Below, in pieces: positions 1 through 10,473 of a stretch of DNA of 22,706 bases (positions within the stretch are counted from its first letter, which is position 1; every line of letters begins with the position of its first letter). The stretch spans positions 19,952 to 42,657 of the forward strand of contig JAKCWW010004197.1 in assembly GCA_026260175.1 (NCBI GenBank), in the 5' to 3' direction. A program made the translations under genes and the position numbers. The notes below the pieces were generated by a model, which was not told the origin of the DNA, made no database searches, and saw only the letters and a program-made list of their open reading frames with translations. This DNA comes from Reticulitermes lucifugus. Its lineage: Eukaryota; Arthropoda; Insecta; Blattodea; Rhinotermitidae.

Positions 1-40
1 TCTACCTGACATCACACAACACTCACAACAGACAGACATC

Positions 41-134
41 CATGCCCCCGGTGGGATTTTTTTCGAACCCACGATCCTAGTAAGCGAGTGGCCAAAGACC
101 CACGCCTTAGACCGCACGGCCACTGGGATCGGCG
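41..134 (-). repeat. tRNA-like repeat, probable SINE head
   Basis: On the minus strand a box A-like stretch (GGCCGTGCGGTCTAAGG) is followed about 40 bases later by a box B-like stretch (GTGGGTTCGAA) with a matching CCCAC. This spacing fits the internal RNA polymerase III promoter of a tRNA. The T loop is swollen by about five extra A residues and I cannot pair a full acceptor stem, so a working tRNA is unlikely. A tRNA-derived SINE or a decayed tRNA pseudogene is the best reading. Confidence 0.5.
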
Positions 135-262
135 AAACAGCATATACAAAGACCAAGTATTAAAAAGACCCAATAATTTTTATATTTGTTGAACTCATAT
201 TTTAAACTCTTGTTTTTGGAATGTTTAGAGAACACTATAAGTTCTAAAACTTTCGCGGCGAC

Positions 263-461
263 ATGATTCAATATAGTCTTCTCGGGCGCACAGCCGCGTC
301 AATTCGTTTGAATACACCGTTTCGGGGACTAGCTCCGTCCCCATCCTCAGGCAAAACACAGCAAAAAACAGTTTTGCCTGAGGATGGGGACGGAGCTAGT
401 CCCCGAAACGGTGTATTCAAACGAATTGCCGCGGCTATGCGCCCGAGAAGACTATATTGAA
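263..461. repeat. Near-perfect long hairpin (inverted repeat)
   Basis: Arms at about 266-355 and 371-461 are reverse complements with only a few mismatches, separated by a 14-16 base A-rich loop. The arms start and end with ATTCAAT/ATTGAAT. Each arm carries a CTGAGGAT, 6-bp stem (GGGGAC/GTCCCC), GAAAC motif: plus strand 378-409 and minus strand 319-350. A 13-base direct repeat, TTTAGAGAACACT, lies at 224-236 and 462-474. It could be a target duplication, although the left copy is about 27 bases outside the left arm. This reads as a foldback or MITE-like non-autonomous element. The open frame across it is a by-product of the symmetry. Confidence 0.85.
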
Positions 462-474
462 TTTAGAGAACACT

Positions 475-1962
475 GTTTTATCGTAATGTGAAACTATTAA
501 TAACCTTGCTATGAAAGTGGAAGACGTCTCTGAGGGTAGCATAAACTGCTCTGAAACATGTCAGCTAAGGTATTTTATTTAACAGAAGTTCTATATTAGA
601 TGGTTCTTCGTTATGGACGTGAAAAAGTATCGTTATAAATTTGGCAAATTTTTGACAAGTGCCAGAGATATAAAAAAAAAAGACACCAAAACTATTTATT
701 ATTGATTCAACAACATAATTGGGAATTTGTACAAGATTTTTATTTTTACCTTTAAAAAGTTTTTAATATTTTAAATATTGGGTACTGTACACCCACTAAC
801 ATTATAGTTATGCCACTAAACATACAAATTGTCACGCGTGGTAAATGAAACCGTCATAGTCATTTCCTTCGGTTGTGCAATTTACTGGTTTTATTTTAGA
901 CACCGGGGCCGTTTGAAGGTATTTCTGGGCCCAATGCAGAGTTAAATTTGGGGGCCCTACATGCTTGTAGCCAGCTGACAGAGCAGATGAAGCACAATAG
1001 GTTATAAGAATTTACAGACGAAATATGTTCGGCACAAATCCCGGAAAATTACTTCATCTGCTGGAGTTATAGTGGTGAATTTTGTGCGCAGTATTTGTAG
1101 ATGGCTACTGTGTAATCAGTTAGAATATGTGTAAATATGAATTTGAGCTTTGCGTCTAACAGTGGTATAGCCAACCACGTAATGCGTACTTCAGTGATTA
1201 GAGTAGGAAGGGAAGAAGTAAACTGTCGAAGAAAGACGCTCAAAAATGAAGTTCTGTGGAGGGCCCAGAAATATATGGCCAGGTCTGGATAACATTCTTC
1301 CCTGGTTTTAATATGGTATTGTTACTAACAAGCAATCCAGTGATTTTTTAATTACATGTCGCTGTTCCTAACGGTGATTTTAGGCAGTGTCTGTGATTGC
1401 CGGAATCGCTGGATTACCGAGTAATACATGTACTTACGTAAAAGATGGGAAAGGAAGGGTGCAGAATGGATGGTAATTTGCCGTGCATGGTGAATAAATA
1501 TTTGTTTATTGCTGCGTGGGATGACGAATCAATCAGATTAGTTCTGTATTCATGCATTTTTTAAAATCATTGTTTAAAGGCAATAGGAATAAACAAACCT
1601 AACTTGCCACATTTCTGAAGGTTCGGCGACTGGATCGTGATCACTAGTACAACAAGGAAGCTGTCGTTTAAGGCAAAATACATTTGACATAATAAATAAC
1701 AATTTATTTAATTTGAAAGCAGCAGATATGGAAGTGTACCGTAATAATCACATCTCTTAGGTAAACTAAACGCTAGAAGTCTAATAAAATACAAAAAAAA
1801 AAGAGAGCAAGAAACAGAAAGTTATGTCAGTATTCAGGGAGAATTTAAGTATACAAAAATAAGGAGTGACAGTAAACAGAACTGATGGGAGAAGAGAACA
1901 CCACCCCTTTCACTGTTGGTAACATGGCCTGCCAGCCTGGCACGATTTTAAGGGGGGTGGGA
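475..1962. other. Non-coding stretch, nothing recognised
   Basis: AT-rich sequence with frequent stops in all frames and no recognisable protein motif. Short GGGGCCC-containing patches near 904-960 and 1257-1285 may be edges of old dispersed repeats, but I cannot delimit them. Confidence 0.5.
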
Positions 1963-2250
1963 TTATTGAGCATAAAATGTGTGTTGTGGTTTCTCTACAA
2001 GTTTTGTCTGTAACATTTCTCATTCTAAGCAGAATTCAGCAATATATTATCATAATCTTCATGTAAAGTACCCGGTGTTCCTGTCAGATTTTAATAAAAC
2101 TAATTTTCTCGACATATTTTCGAAAAACCTTCAAATACCAAATTTCATGCAAATTCTTTCGGTGGGAGCCGAGTTGTTTGATGCGGACGGACGGACAGAC
2201 GCAACGAAGTTAATTGTCTCTTTGTAATTTTGCGAAGGCGCCTAATAAAA
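1963..2250 (+). repeat. Dispersed repeat, copy 1 of 2
   Basis: Aligns along its length with 9326-9630 in the same orientation. Both begin TTATTGAGCATAAAAT, share GTGGGAGCCGAGTTGTT and a GGACAGAC run, and end near GCGCCTAA. Copy 1 lacks about 15 bases present in copy 2. No terminal inverted repeat is obvious and the open frame (VGAELFDADGRTD) is not conserved well enough to be protein. The GGACGGACGGAC-type tail is one I associate with common insect repeats; the family name is unknown to me. Confidence 0.8.
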
Positions 2251-2744
2251 CGATGATCAATGACGCTTGCTGTTATTAAAATGTTCAGAACTGATGCTGT
2301 GTTACTGCTCTGGTAGTTCCAAATGGCGTATCATCTTGCACAAGGACCGAAGTTTGTATTATGACATCGGTTATAGTTCTAAAATGAAATGTAGAATTCA
2401 ATGACGTAGAATGAATGAGGCTTTGGGTATGAGCCTATTGTTTCGATTATAAAGGGAGTGATAAATGACAGTGATTTGCCTGTTTAATATGTTGTTATTT
2501 ATTTTCTATTCACGACTTTTAAAGTGTTTACTGTGCGAAGTCAGGCAAGAATGGAGATCGGAGCAAAATAAAACTGATTAGCATAAGACGCCAGATACCA
2601 ACGTCATGGAATGGAGCTTCGGGGTAACATAATAAGCAGGTGTTTACACTATAGCCAACGATAGTGTGGTTTTAAACATCTAAACACATGAAAATTGTGG
2701 AATTATAATTTTTAAATATTTAAAGGTAAAGGTCTTCCATTTAC
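2251..2744. other. Non-coding stretch, nothing recognised
   Basis: AT-rich with no supportable exon, RNA gene or repeat boundary. Confidence 0.5.
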
Positions 2745-2955
2745 ATGCTATGCAGGCACAGAGGGGATGCTAGATGGGGGTGGTTGGTCAACGCCACGCT
2801 CCTTCAGCTTTCCCCCCGTGAAAGAGCCCCGGTACACATTGTACAGGAGGCTGGGTGGGCCCCAGGGCCGATATGGAGTGTGTGGAGTAGAGAAAATATC
2901 TTGCCCCAACCGAGGTTTGAGGCCCCGAACTGTCCATCCCGTAGCGATTTGAATG
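2745..2955 (+). repeat. GC-rich dispersed repeat reading EAGWAPGP
   Basis: This patch is clearly richer in GC than its surroundings. One frame reads VHIVQEAGWAPGPIW, and continues to PNCPSRSD. I recognise this string as one that recurs in many arthropod genome assemblies, usually mis-annotated as short hypothetical proteins. It is most likely a transposable-element fragment rather than a gene: there is no start context, no splice partner, and both other frames are also open by composition. Confidence 0.5.
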
Positions 2956-5020
2956 TTTAAAACTAAATGAAATACTCGACAATGATTGTTCGAATTTATT
3001 TCTTCGGAAGACCAACATGATTGCTGACGTAATTAGTAAGACCCGCAGTCAGATCGCTTTGCATCCGCCATACGTTTCCATATTTCGGTGTATGTCACAT
3101 ATTTTACTCTAATTTGAGCAACACAAAATTTATTCGAACAGCCCACAAGATACGTAAGCATGTTTGAAACGTAACAAAACATTGCTGAGATCGTTATTGC
3201 CATCCCGGGCTATCGTACTTAAGGTTAGTAGTCAATTCGTTCTGCATGGTGACTGACAATTAACCATTTAAAGCCTAGTGGTAAATGTATATACCACCAA
3301 CTTTTTCAATAATATCTCTGAATTTTGCCCACACAGTTTATTCATGTGTTCTGCACGATTACTAAAAAAATAACCATTATATCTCTATGCAGTACTAACC
3401 GATTAGTTTTCCTATTGGAAACACAATTTTCTCTTGGGAGGTACGAACTGAATCTTTATATAAATCGTAGATGCTTATTAGTCTTTAAGCTTTTAATATT
3501 GATAATATTGCCTTCATACGGTCAGCTGTTGTTGACAGTATCAGAAATAGCTTGAAAACTATCAAACCGTTTTTCATCAATATTTGGGCCCATTACCCTC
3601 CTCACACGATTAGTACTATTATCAGTATCTTACTACTGACAAAGAATGTTTACCTTGTAGAGGGGCCTTAACATGACACTGGTGTCTGATGTTTACTATA
3701 GCCTCTTTACAGTACTATGCATCAGAGTGAAATGCCTTACCAGTCTAACGACTTTGGATTTGCGTCACTCCTGTACTTTACGTAGTCCAAAGGGGAAGAC
3801 AGTTCTAGGGTGCCATTCTCTTGTAGAAGATCGTTGGGGTAGGAGGTACATGGTGTTGAGCTACAGACTGAGAGTAAACTGAAGAGGGCCAAAAGCTGTT
3901 ACCCAAAGTAAGTACTTGTTTCGAATTGAACTATTTAATTTCCTAGCTTCCTTAAATTTAAATAGAGTCATGTGTTTTTTCTGGAACTTAAATTCTGCGC
4001 TATAAGATTTTTTTACACATTTTAGGTCTGTTTCCACATTTATAGGATATTAGGTTGATTAAATTTGACGTAGCTTTATTCAAAGCTGTGTTGGAATTTA
4101 CTTAGCAGTACAGATAAGATAAAAATAATACCGATTCTGTTTTGAAATTGTTACTACGCTTTCCAACGTATTCCGAAATTACCCATTCACCATGTTTTTG
4201 GTCAGCTTTCTTTTTATGGAGTAAAAGGGAAAATATTCAAGCTTTAAATTTTTTTTCTCTTAGTCTTTCCAAAATTGCTGTGGAATTGGTTGTTGGAACT
4301 TTCATTTCTATTTTGGGCATTTTACAGTTTCACGAATCGTGAGTGGAATTACTTACAGTTAAGAAAATCCGATGAGCGGCTGAAAATAAATTTATATAAG
4401 ACTAGATTCAGGGTATCCAAATTTGAAGTCACCTTGTTTTATGTAATTTTGGTTTTATCAAAGCAAACCATACGACAGAACTGATGGAGTGCAAAGTTTT
4501 GTCATTAAATCGTTTTCACAAAGATGGCTATAACTTGTGTCCTAATAAAATGGGGGCAGTTAGAGCATGCCTTTAGAATTTTTGTCCTCTCATTGTAAGT
4601 CATCATACTACAAGAACTATATAGAATGAGAAGTGAAATATGCCGTGGCTGTACGTTTTTTTGCCCTCTCTCATTATTAAAGCTGTTTCTAGTTTTATTT
4701 TCCTCGTAGTGACTAAACAGTTCGTTAATACACAAAATAACGTATTTGAGGACCGTATATGGCAACAGGCTGATATTACTTTGATATGGGTCTGAGCAAA
4801 TTAGAACTTAATTCTGTCATGAAAAACAAATTTTGTCTAAAAGCTGAGTGATCAGCCGAATGATGAAGACGCTGAGTTTTGTGTTGTTCGTCGTGTCTTG
4901 GAGAAATGGGAATCGTAATAAATTCCAGAAATCGTGCATTTTTAATTAGGAATATTAAGTGTGTGTGATTGACTTCTCTTGTTAAATATTACCAAACACG
5001 CGACACGAATTATAACACTG
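2956..5020. other. Non-coding stretch, nothing recognised
   Basis: About 2 kb of AT-rich sequence. The short open frames are of random length and composition, with hydrophobic Leu/Phe/Ile bias from AT richness. I see no LDLa, EGF or other cysteine-spaced exon and no clear repeat border. Confidence 0.5.
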
Positions 5021-5028
5021 TAACTGTA

Positions 5029-5672
5029 TTCAATTTATTGTACCAACTAAATACACATCATTAGTCACATATGATTGTTAAACACGTAGCTACGACATGT
5101 TTCAGTACAAGCGTATCATCTTCAGGGGGCACAGTATGCCAGGTTTAAAACCAACTGCCAGTGATAAGCTATTATTTACAAGGTTCCACAGTCTGTAGCA
5201 GGCTCCGTTGTTGTCATTTGTGTATAAAAGCTACAACTTGCACTGTTTTTAAAATCTCATAGTTAAAATATGATTACAATATTTCTTACATAATAAATAT
5301 GATTTATAGAGATTGAAATTATTGTTGCAGTTGGTAGTGGAAATTTCTAGTTTGTGGCATTATATGTTCAGGTCTCTGGTGTGTATCTGAATCGAAGGTC
5401 CCTGTGTTTATGCTGTGTCGTGTATCGCGGCCAGCAACACAAGTTTTTAAAAACTTACAAGTTGTACATTTTATACATAAACAATATCAACAACGGAGCC
5501 TACTACACACTCTGGAAACTTGTAAATAAATAGCTTATCATTGGCAATTGGTTTTCAACCTTGCATATTTTGCTCTCAAGACGGTACGCTTGTACCGAAA
5601 CACGTCGGAGCTACGTGTTGTAACACTTGAATGTAACTAATGACGTGCATTTGGTTGGTACAATAAATTGAA
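5029..5672. repeat. Imperfect inverted-repeat element
   Basis: Left arm about 5029-5240 and right arm about 5458-5672 are diverged reverse complements: outer ends TTCAATTTATTGTACCAA and TTGGTACAATAAATTGAA, inner ends CAACTTG and CAAGTTG. Both arms contain a stem-loop plus GAAAC motif: minus strand 5099-5125, and plus strand 5575-5601, where the GGTAC/GTACC stem directly precedes GAAAC. AACACTGTAACTGT just outside the left end and AACACTGTAATTGT at about 5711 may be a related flanking pair. Divergence between arms suggests an old non-autonomous insertion. Confidence 0.75.
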
Positions 5673-6642
5673 TAGATTTATCTAAAGAATACACGGATTG
5701 GACAACTTTAAAACACTGTAATTGTGTTTAGATAAGCTAAACTCCAGCTCAAAGGAGCAGAATAGTTCTTGAAAATCTAATCTGGTCGAAAGCTACCCTA
5801 AATTTCACTACTTCGATCAGAAAAATAGCAGACGTGCGAGCACGCAGATTTAAAGACTACGGATTTTATAACGTGAACCATATGGTACCAGTCTACTTTT
5901 GAATAACGAAAAAGGTAACTGCTATTGCCGTGTCAATTACTGTTTGCTTCTGGATAGTAAAATGGCTCGAGATCTTATTAAATTAATCCCTGTTGTCAGA
6001 GTGAGCAGGTGGTGCGGGCAGTTTTGTATGAGCTTCATTGGCCCTAGATTGTGGGTGATTATTTCGTGTTAACAATCGAATGTATTAAGCTTGAAATACA
6101 AACGTGTAATGTACGATGACATATTTTTGTTGAATTTTAGTCAAGAACACGTTGCTCTTCCCGATGAACTATTTTCAGTATTTGTCTGTGTAGAAATAAC
6201 CTTCACTTTACTATACAACGCATTAATTTTCTCAGAAATTTGATCACTATTTTAATGGATCAATTTGTGTAAAGGTGGGGGTTTTGTAGGGTACATATTT
6301 GCAGATTTATTATAATTTTTTTTGTAGTTTTGCAAGTGTACCGGTACTTCACAAGGGTTTTCGGCAGAAAACACCGCGATAAAATAAAATTTACGACATA
6401 ATAACAAAGTAATTGAATACGAGTATTATTTTTTTAGTTACTGTATTTGGTAAAATTTCAGAATATGTCATCCTCAGTACTTGCCTTTTCACACTTGCTC
6501 TACACACCACACACATTCCGCTAACATACGGTGGGAACCGTTAAAGCAGTTTACGAGCGAACTGATTCAGATACTGCAATTTAACATAACGTATTCGATT
6601 AGTCAAAGAGATGAACATGTTAATTTTAAAACTTAGGCATAT
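5673..6642. other. Non-coding stretch, nothing recognised
   Basis: AT-rich, no supportable exon or RNA gene. Confidence 0.5.
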
Positions 6643-6669
6643 AAATATATATATATATATGTGTGTGTG
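6643..6669. repeat. (AT)n-(GT)n microsatellite
   Basis: About ten AT dinucleotides run directly into a short GT run. Confidence 0.9.
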
Positions 6670-6774
6670 GTTTCGATAATTGCCTTCCTGCAAACTAGGC
6701 TGGGATTTTGAACTTTCATTGACATACTGAAAAAAGGGTTGTAATTGAAGGGTCATATTCCATTCAGCCATGAT

Positions 6775-6952
6775 TTACCGTGGTGTACATTGACCCCCTG
6801 CACAATGTGGGGGGATACGGGGAGTGACCAGAGTGTGTTGATCAAAACCGCCCTCCACGAGCTTATTATGGATAAAATTTGGCTGCGTGAAAGAGAGGGT
6901 TTTGGACCCTCCGCACCCCATTAAAGTACCTTTTTTTTTTTTTTTTTTTTTT
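6775..6952 (-). repeat. Repeat fragment next to a 22-base A tract (minus strand)
   Basis: A pure T run at 6931-6952 is an A tract on the minus strand. The bases from 6930 down to 6775 are GC-rich relative to their surroundings, read downstream of the A tract on the minus strand, and stop abruptly near 6775. I half-recognise the GTGGTGTACATTGACCCCC edge as an arthropod repeat. The A tract could be the 3' tail of a retroposed sequence lying at 6953-7200, or an internal run in one element. No gene is supported. Confidence 0.4.
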
Positions 6953-7392
6953 GACATTAGACGTGTACACAGTGCTTGGATGCCTGATGTTTCTCGTCTT
7001 TTCGCGGATGTTGAGTGAATGACCTTGTTTATCCACGCGTGTTTAAAGTCTCCAGCGTACTGCAAATTTTCTTCCCATTTATTCAGTTACCTTCAATCCC
7101 TCAAAACAGCGCTGAGCAAAGCCGCTTTGGGCGAGGGTTTACTGTACAAGTAAAAAAATTTTCTACATGCGTCTTCGTGATAAACATGCCACAGTATTGC
7201 CAATTATGTACGTATAATAATAGGCCCACGTTCTGCAGTGATACGTCTGCTGTACTTTGCGTAAGGGAGTCTTTTGGTTTTTGACACCATGTTCCGGGGT
7301 CTTGACCGACGGCGTTCCTTACAGCACACCTACATAAACAAATCACCTCGTCCTAATCACTTCAGCTTCTACCCTAATGATATTTCGTCATC

Positions 7393-7424
7393 CTGAAGTT
7401 AGAGGGATCACGTTCCTCCGAAAC
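7393..7424 (+). other. Hammerhead-like motif (CTGAAG, stem-loop, GAAAC)
   Basis: CTGAAG at 7393 is followed by a GAGG/CCTC stem with a 9-base loop and then C-GAAAC-GTCG. It belongs to the recurring motif set in this window. The core is one base longer than, and different from, the active CTGATGA core, so self-cleavage is not expected from this copy. Confidence 0.45.
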
Positions 7425-7547
7425 GTCGTTGAAAACCTACAGTCCCATACGGTAATAAAACCTAGAAGGCCACCTAATAAACATCCGTCATTAAAGCCAG
7501 AAAATATATTTATATAACGTAGTGTATGAGTACCCTCATCAAATATT

Positions 7548-7890
7548 AATCGGGTGATCAAATCAAGACGAATGGGATGGGCGGGGCATGTGGCACGTAT
7601 GGGAGACAGGAGAGGTGCATACAGGGTTTTGGTGGAGAGACCTGATGGAAGACCAATAGAAAGACCTAGGCGTCGATGGGAGGACAATATTAAAATGAAT
7701 TTTCAAGAAGTGGGATGGGGAGGCATGGACTGGATTGATCTGGCTCAGGACAGGGACAGGTGGCGGGCTCTTGTGAATGCGGTAATGAACCTTGTGGTCC
7801 TATAAAATGCGGGGAGTTTCTTTACTAGCTGACGACCTGTTTAGCGTTTCAGGAAGGACTCTGCTCCATGGAGTTGGTTGGTTAGTTAAT
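7548..7890 (+). mobile_element. 5'-truncated non-LTR retrotransposon, RT C-terminal tail
   Basis: The open frame 7554-7805 reads [16 protein letters not shown], then [23 protein letters not shown] and [13 protein letters not shown] before a stop. The GHVARM...[10 protein letters not shown] pattern is the tail found downstream of the reverse transcriptase in RTE-like non-LTR elements. I recognise this particular version from cockroach and termite assemblies. The palm and endonuclease are absent, so this is a 5' truncation as expected for target-primed reverse transcription. The bases after the stop (7806-7890) also look like family 3' sequence, for example GTTTCAGGAAGGACTCTGCTCC. It is inactive. 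Confidence 0.8.
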
Positions 7891-8099
7891 CAGTGCACAT
7901 AGTTCTGCCACCGTATCTTTTTAAAAGCGTAAGATTCGCGTAAAGTGTAAAACACACGAAATTTTGGAACTGTTACTTTGCTAGTATTTGAGAGCTACAG
8001 AATTTTGCTGTAAAAGAGCAACCCAGTTTCGCCTAAATTGTTCCAGAATGATAAATGTGATTTTAACGAGAACTTTTAATACAAAGGAATGTGAAGATG

Positions 8100-8240
8100 A
8101 AAATTTTCTGGGATGTTACGCGATGTGTGGACTGGTAAATAGTTTAGATATCCGCTCTTCTGGGATATTACGCAGCGTAGAGTGGTACTTCTGCACCGAC
8201 GTTTCGGGACAATCTATCGTCCCATCTTCATTGTCTGCGT
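8100..8240 (-). repeat. Repeat with hammerhead-like motif
   Basis: On the minus strand TGAAGAT is followed by a perfect GGGAC/GTCCC stem (pairing 8206-8210 with 8219-8223) and GAAACGTCGG (8201-8231). On the plus strand TTTTCTGGGATGTTAC (8103-8118) and CTTCTGGGATATTAC (8157-8171) are near-repeats 53 bases apart, and a third TTTTCTGGGATATGAC lies near 21854, again next to a hammerhead-like motif. The shared flank suggests one repeat family at both places. Confidence 0.5.
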
Positions 8241-9325
8241 CAAGCAGTCTATGAATACTTGCATTGCTGGCACTACAATCCTCCGAAACGCCAGTAACAG
8301 TTTACCACTCGACATGGCCTAACGTCTCAGAAGACTCGAATTTATAGTGACACCGCTCTGAGAACCTCAAATGTCACATAAAAACCCCTTTTCCTACCAA
8401 ACCACATTCTCCATGCAATAACATGTTTCAGAAGAGAAAGCGTCTACGGAATCGCCCAACTTCTATCGGATTGAATTCAAACATTGTTCTCCATGCTGTC
8501 GTACTGTCGATAGCTAATGCACACACTCATTGCCAAACAAAACTTAAAACAGTGATTACCAACCCGCGGACCGCTGAAATTTCGTCTGGGGCCCGTGAGA
8601 GTTTTCGAACACTCAATCAAAATGAAGGAAAACTTTTTTTGGTTGGTGACTTTTTGAACTTTGAACACATAGTTAAATTTGGTAAACACTGAACTGTAGC
8701 GGAGTTCGTGTCTATTACATGGACAAACATCGCATTTTCGAAGCTCTACATTGGGAAGTATGAGAAAAATACGGAGTGGCAAGCTGTACTGTCCTCCTTT
8801 TTCAGTTCCAATACTAATTAGCGCAATTTTATTTCAGTTATAATTTTATGGAACGGAGTTCCGTGTTTCGTAAAAAAAAGTATCAGAGACAAAGCCATTG
8901 CTGCAAGTTTCTCATCGAGTTCTTCCATTCTAAACAAACAACGCTGAAGTCCTAAAATGCAGTTATCATTTATTGTCATATTAGTTTTTACTAATAATTA
9001 TTTAATAACAATGCTCGTCTTTTAATCGCATAATATAAAACAAATTTTCCCTGAAAATGAGACCGTGACAGTTCCAGCCCGTGCAACATTTGGGGTTTGT
9101 CGAATGTCCCCTTTACAATAAAAGTTAGCTCTACACTGGCCTAGCAGCTTGAATATTCTACAATTCTGTGCTGTTTTTCGCCCTATGTGTTCTCAGACTT
9201 CTTCAGGAGTCTTAGTTATCCAGCACGCAAAGCGCATGCGCAGTATTATATTGTCACCTGTGGCCTCTCCGGCTCTACCATATTTTTCCACATTATCTCA
9301 TAAACAGCACGATGTTCGGGAAAAA
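8241..9325. other. Non-coding stretch, nothing firmly recognised
   Basis: No exon supported. The sequence from about 8551 (CAGTGATTACCAACC and a GGCCCGTGAG patch) weakly resembles the start of some hAT-type DNA transposons, but I find no matching opposite end. Confidence 0.4.
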
Positions 9326-9630
9326 GTTATTGAGCATAAAATTTGTGCTTTGATTTTCTCTACAACTTTTGTCTGAAACGCTTCTCATTTTAAGAAGAAT
9401 TCAGCGAGATATTATCATAAATGTACATAGGTCCTCATGTAAAGTACCCGTCACTCCTGTCAGATTTACAGAAACTTGAATTTTCTCAATAGATTTTCGA
9501 AAAATCCTCAAATATACAATTTCATGAAAATCCGTTCAGTGGGAGCCGAGTTGTTCCATGCAGAGAGACGGACAGACATGACGAAGCTAATAGTCGCTTT
9601 TAGCAATTTTGCCAGCGCGCCTAAAAGACG
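9326..9630 (+). repeat. Dispersed repeat, copy 2 of 2
   Basis: Second copy of the repeat at 1963-2250, same orientation. It keeps GTGGGAGCCGAGTTGTT and the GGACAGACATGACGAAG tail and has an extra AAATGTACATAGGTCC segment near 9419. The two copies differ at many positions, so they are old independent insertions rather than a recent duplication. Confidence 0.8.
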
Positions 9631-10322
9631 TCTTGGTAAAGTCTGTGTGTGTACTACATCACGGAGCACACCATTCACAATCTTGTCATCCTATTAAAAT
9701 ATTCACAGTGGCAGGAACTTGATGTTTAACATAACTCCTTGATGAAAGTACATAATGTTAATTAAAATGTGGTGATAATTCGTTGCACTGAAATAAAATA
9801 GCTGTCGTGAACCGAGCAGTTCTGTAATTTCACTGCTGTGTAATGTGAGGGCGTGTAGTTTGGTAGATAGAGAAAACCAAGGTTTTGAAAACAAATGCCC
9901 TTGGTTCTTTAACCTGGATATGGAAGCAGGGGGTTCCACCAAAGTTTTGGCACCTGTCTTCCAAATTGCTTGATGTCACCTCCGACAATACAGAAGATGT
10001 CAAATCTGACCTTCATTTCCTATTACAGGGGACTGACGTGGGAGCAAGATGTGGTGGTCAAATCAGACAATTCTACTGTGGATGGGAGTAATATGGATTT
10101 TGCTGCCATTTCAATATGGAGGTATGTTTGTCTAACACAAATTCCAAAATGTCTGATTGGTTCTCAGGCATTATTGCACAATCAGTTCATTTTGTCCAAA
10201 ATTAAGCTTCTAAGTGAGGTCTCTATTCATAGATCATATGTGTTTTGGGTTTTAGATCCACTGGCCATAATAAAAATTTTGTGGACTATTCATTACTTCT
10301 GCACTTCCAGAATGAGTAGCAC
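9631..10322 (+). other. Upstream region with one doubtful exon-like segment
   Basis: Mostly featureless. 10029-10121 has a good acceptor (CTATTACAG) and a good donor (GAG/GTATGT) and one open frame that reads GLTWEQDVVVKSDNSTVDG and onward. It would be a phase 2-2 exon of 93 bases, which does not match the phase-1 start of the LDLa exon at 10351. No family is recognised, so I do not call it coding. Confidence 0.25.
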
Positions 10323-10350
10323 ACTAATAAGTTTTGGACATGTTTTCCAG

Positions 10351-10473
10351 CTGAAGGGAATATTGTCTGCCCTGGCGGTTTCTTCAATTGTGACGATGGA
10401 GAGTGCATTCATGACTCAAAACACTGTGATGGCCATGTAGACTGCAAGGATAAGTCAGATGAATTCAACTGTG
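10351..10473 (+). CDS. LDLa exon 1, copy A (duplicate)
   Basis: Encodes a complete LDL-receptor class A module of about 40 residues starting EGNIVCPGGFFNC and ending CKDKSDEFNC. All six cysteines, the CDGHVDC loop and the acidic SDE calcium ligands are present. Acceptor TTTTCCAG, donor GTAAGA, phase 1-1, 123 bases, so including or skipping it keeps frame. It differs from copy B (14848-14970) at 10 of 123 bases: five silent, and five replacing (first shared codon, V/A, N/T, H/R, V/E). None of the changes hits a cysteine or calcium ligand. It has no stop or frameshift. Whether it is spliced with copy B, instead of it, or not at all cannot be decided from sequence. Confidence 0.8.

Noticed and set aside
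41..134. Functional tRNA gene
   Set aside because: T loop enlarged by an A run and no complete acceptor stem could be paired.
263..460. Open frame MIQYSLLGRTAAS and onward
   Set aside because: Lies entirely in the palindrome; the second half mirrors the first and there is no domain or splice context.
2745..2960. Small protein gene
   Set aside because: String is a known-looking dispersed repeat translation and alternative frames are equally open.
4142..4484. Hydrophobic open frames that could suggest membrane segments
   Set aside because: Hydrophobicity follows from T-rich codons; no start context, no splice signals and no recognisable family.
6775..7065. Minus-strand open frame with a run of lysines
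   Set aside because: The lysines come from the A tract; the rest is low-complexity repeat with no conserved motif.
8551..8620. Possible hAT transposon left end
   Set aside because: Only a weak resemblance at one end; no opposite terminus, target duplication or transposase fragment found.
9970..10440. 156-codon open frame, the longest on the plus strand near the gene
   Set aside because: It runs through the acceptor and the LDLa exon in the wrong frame; the cysteine pattern is only readable in the spliced frame.
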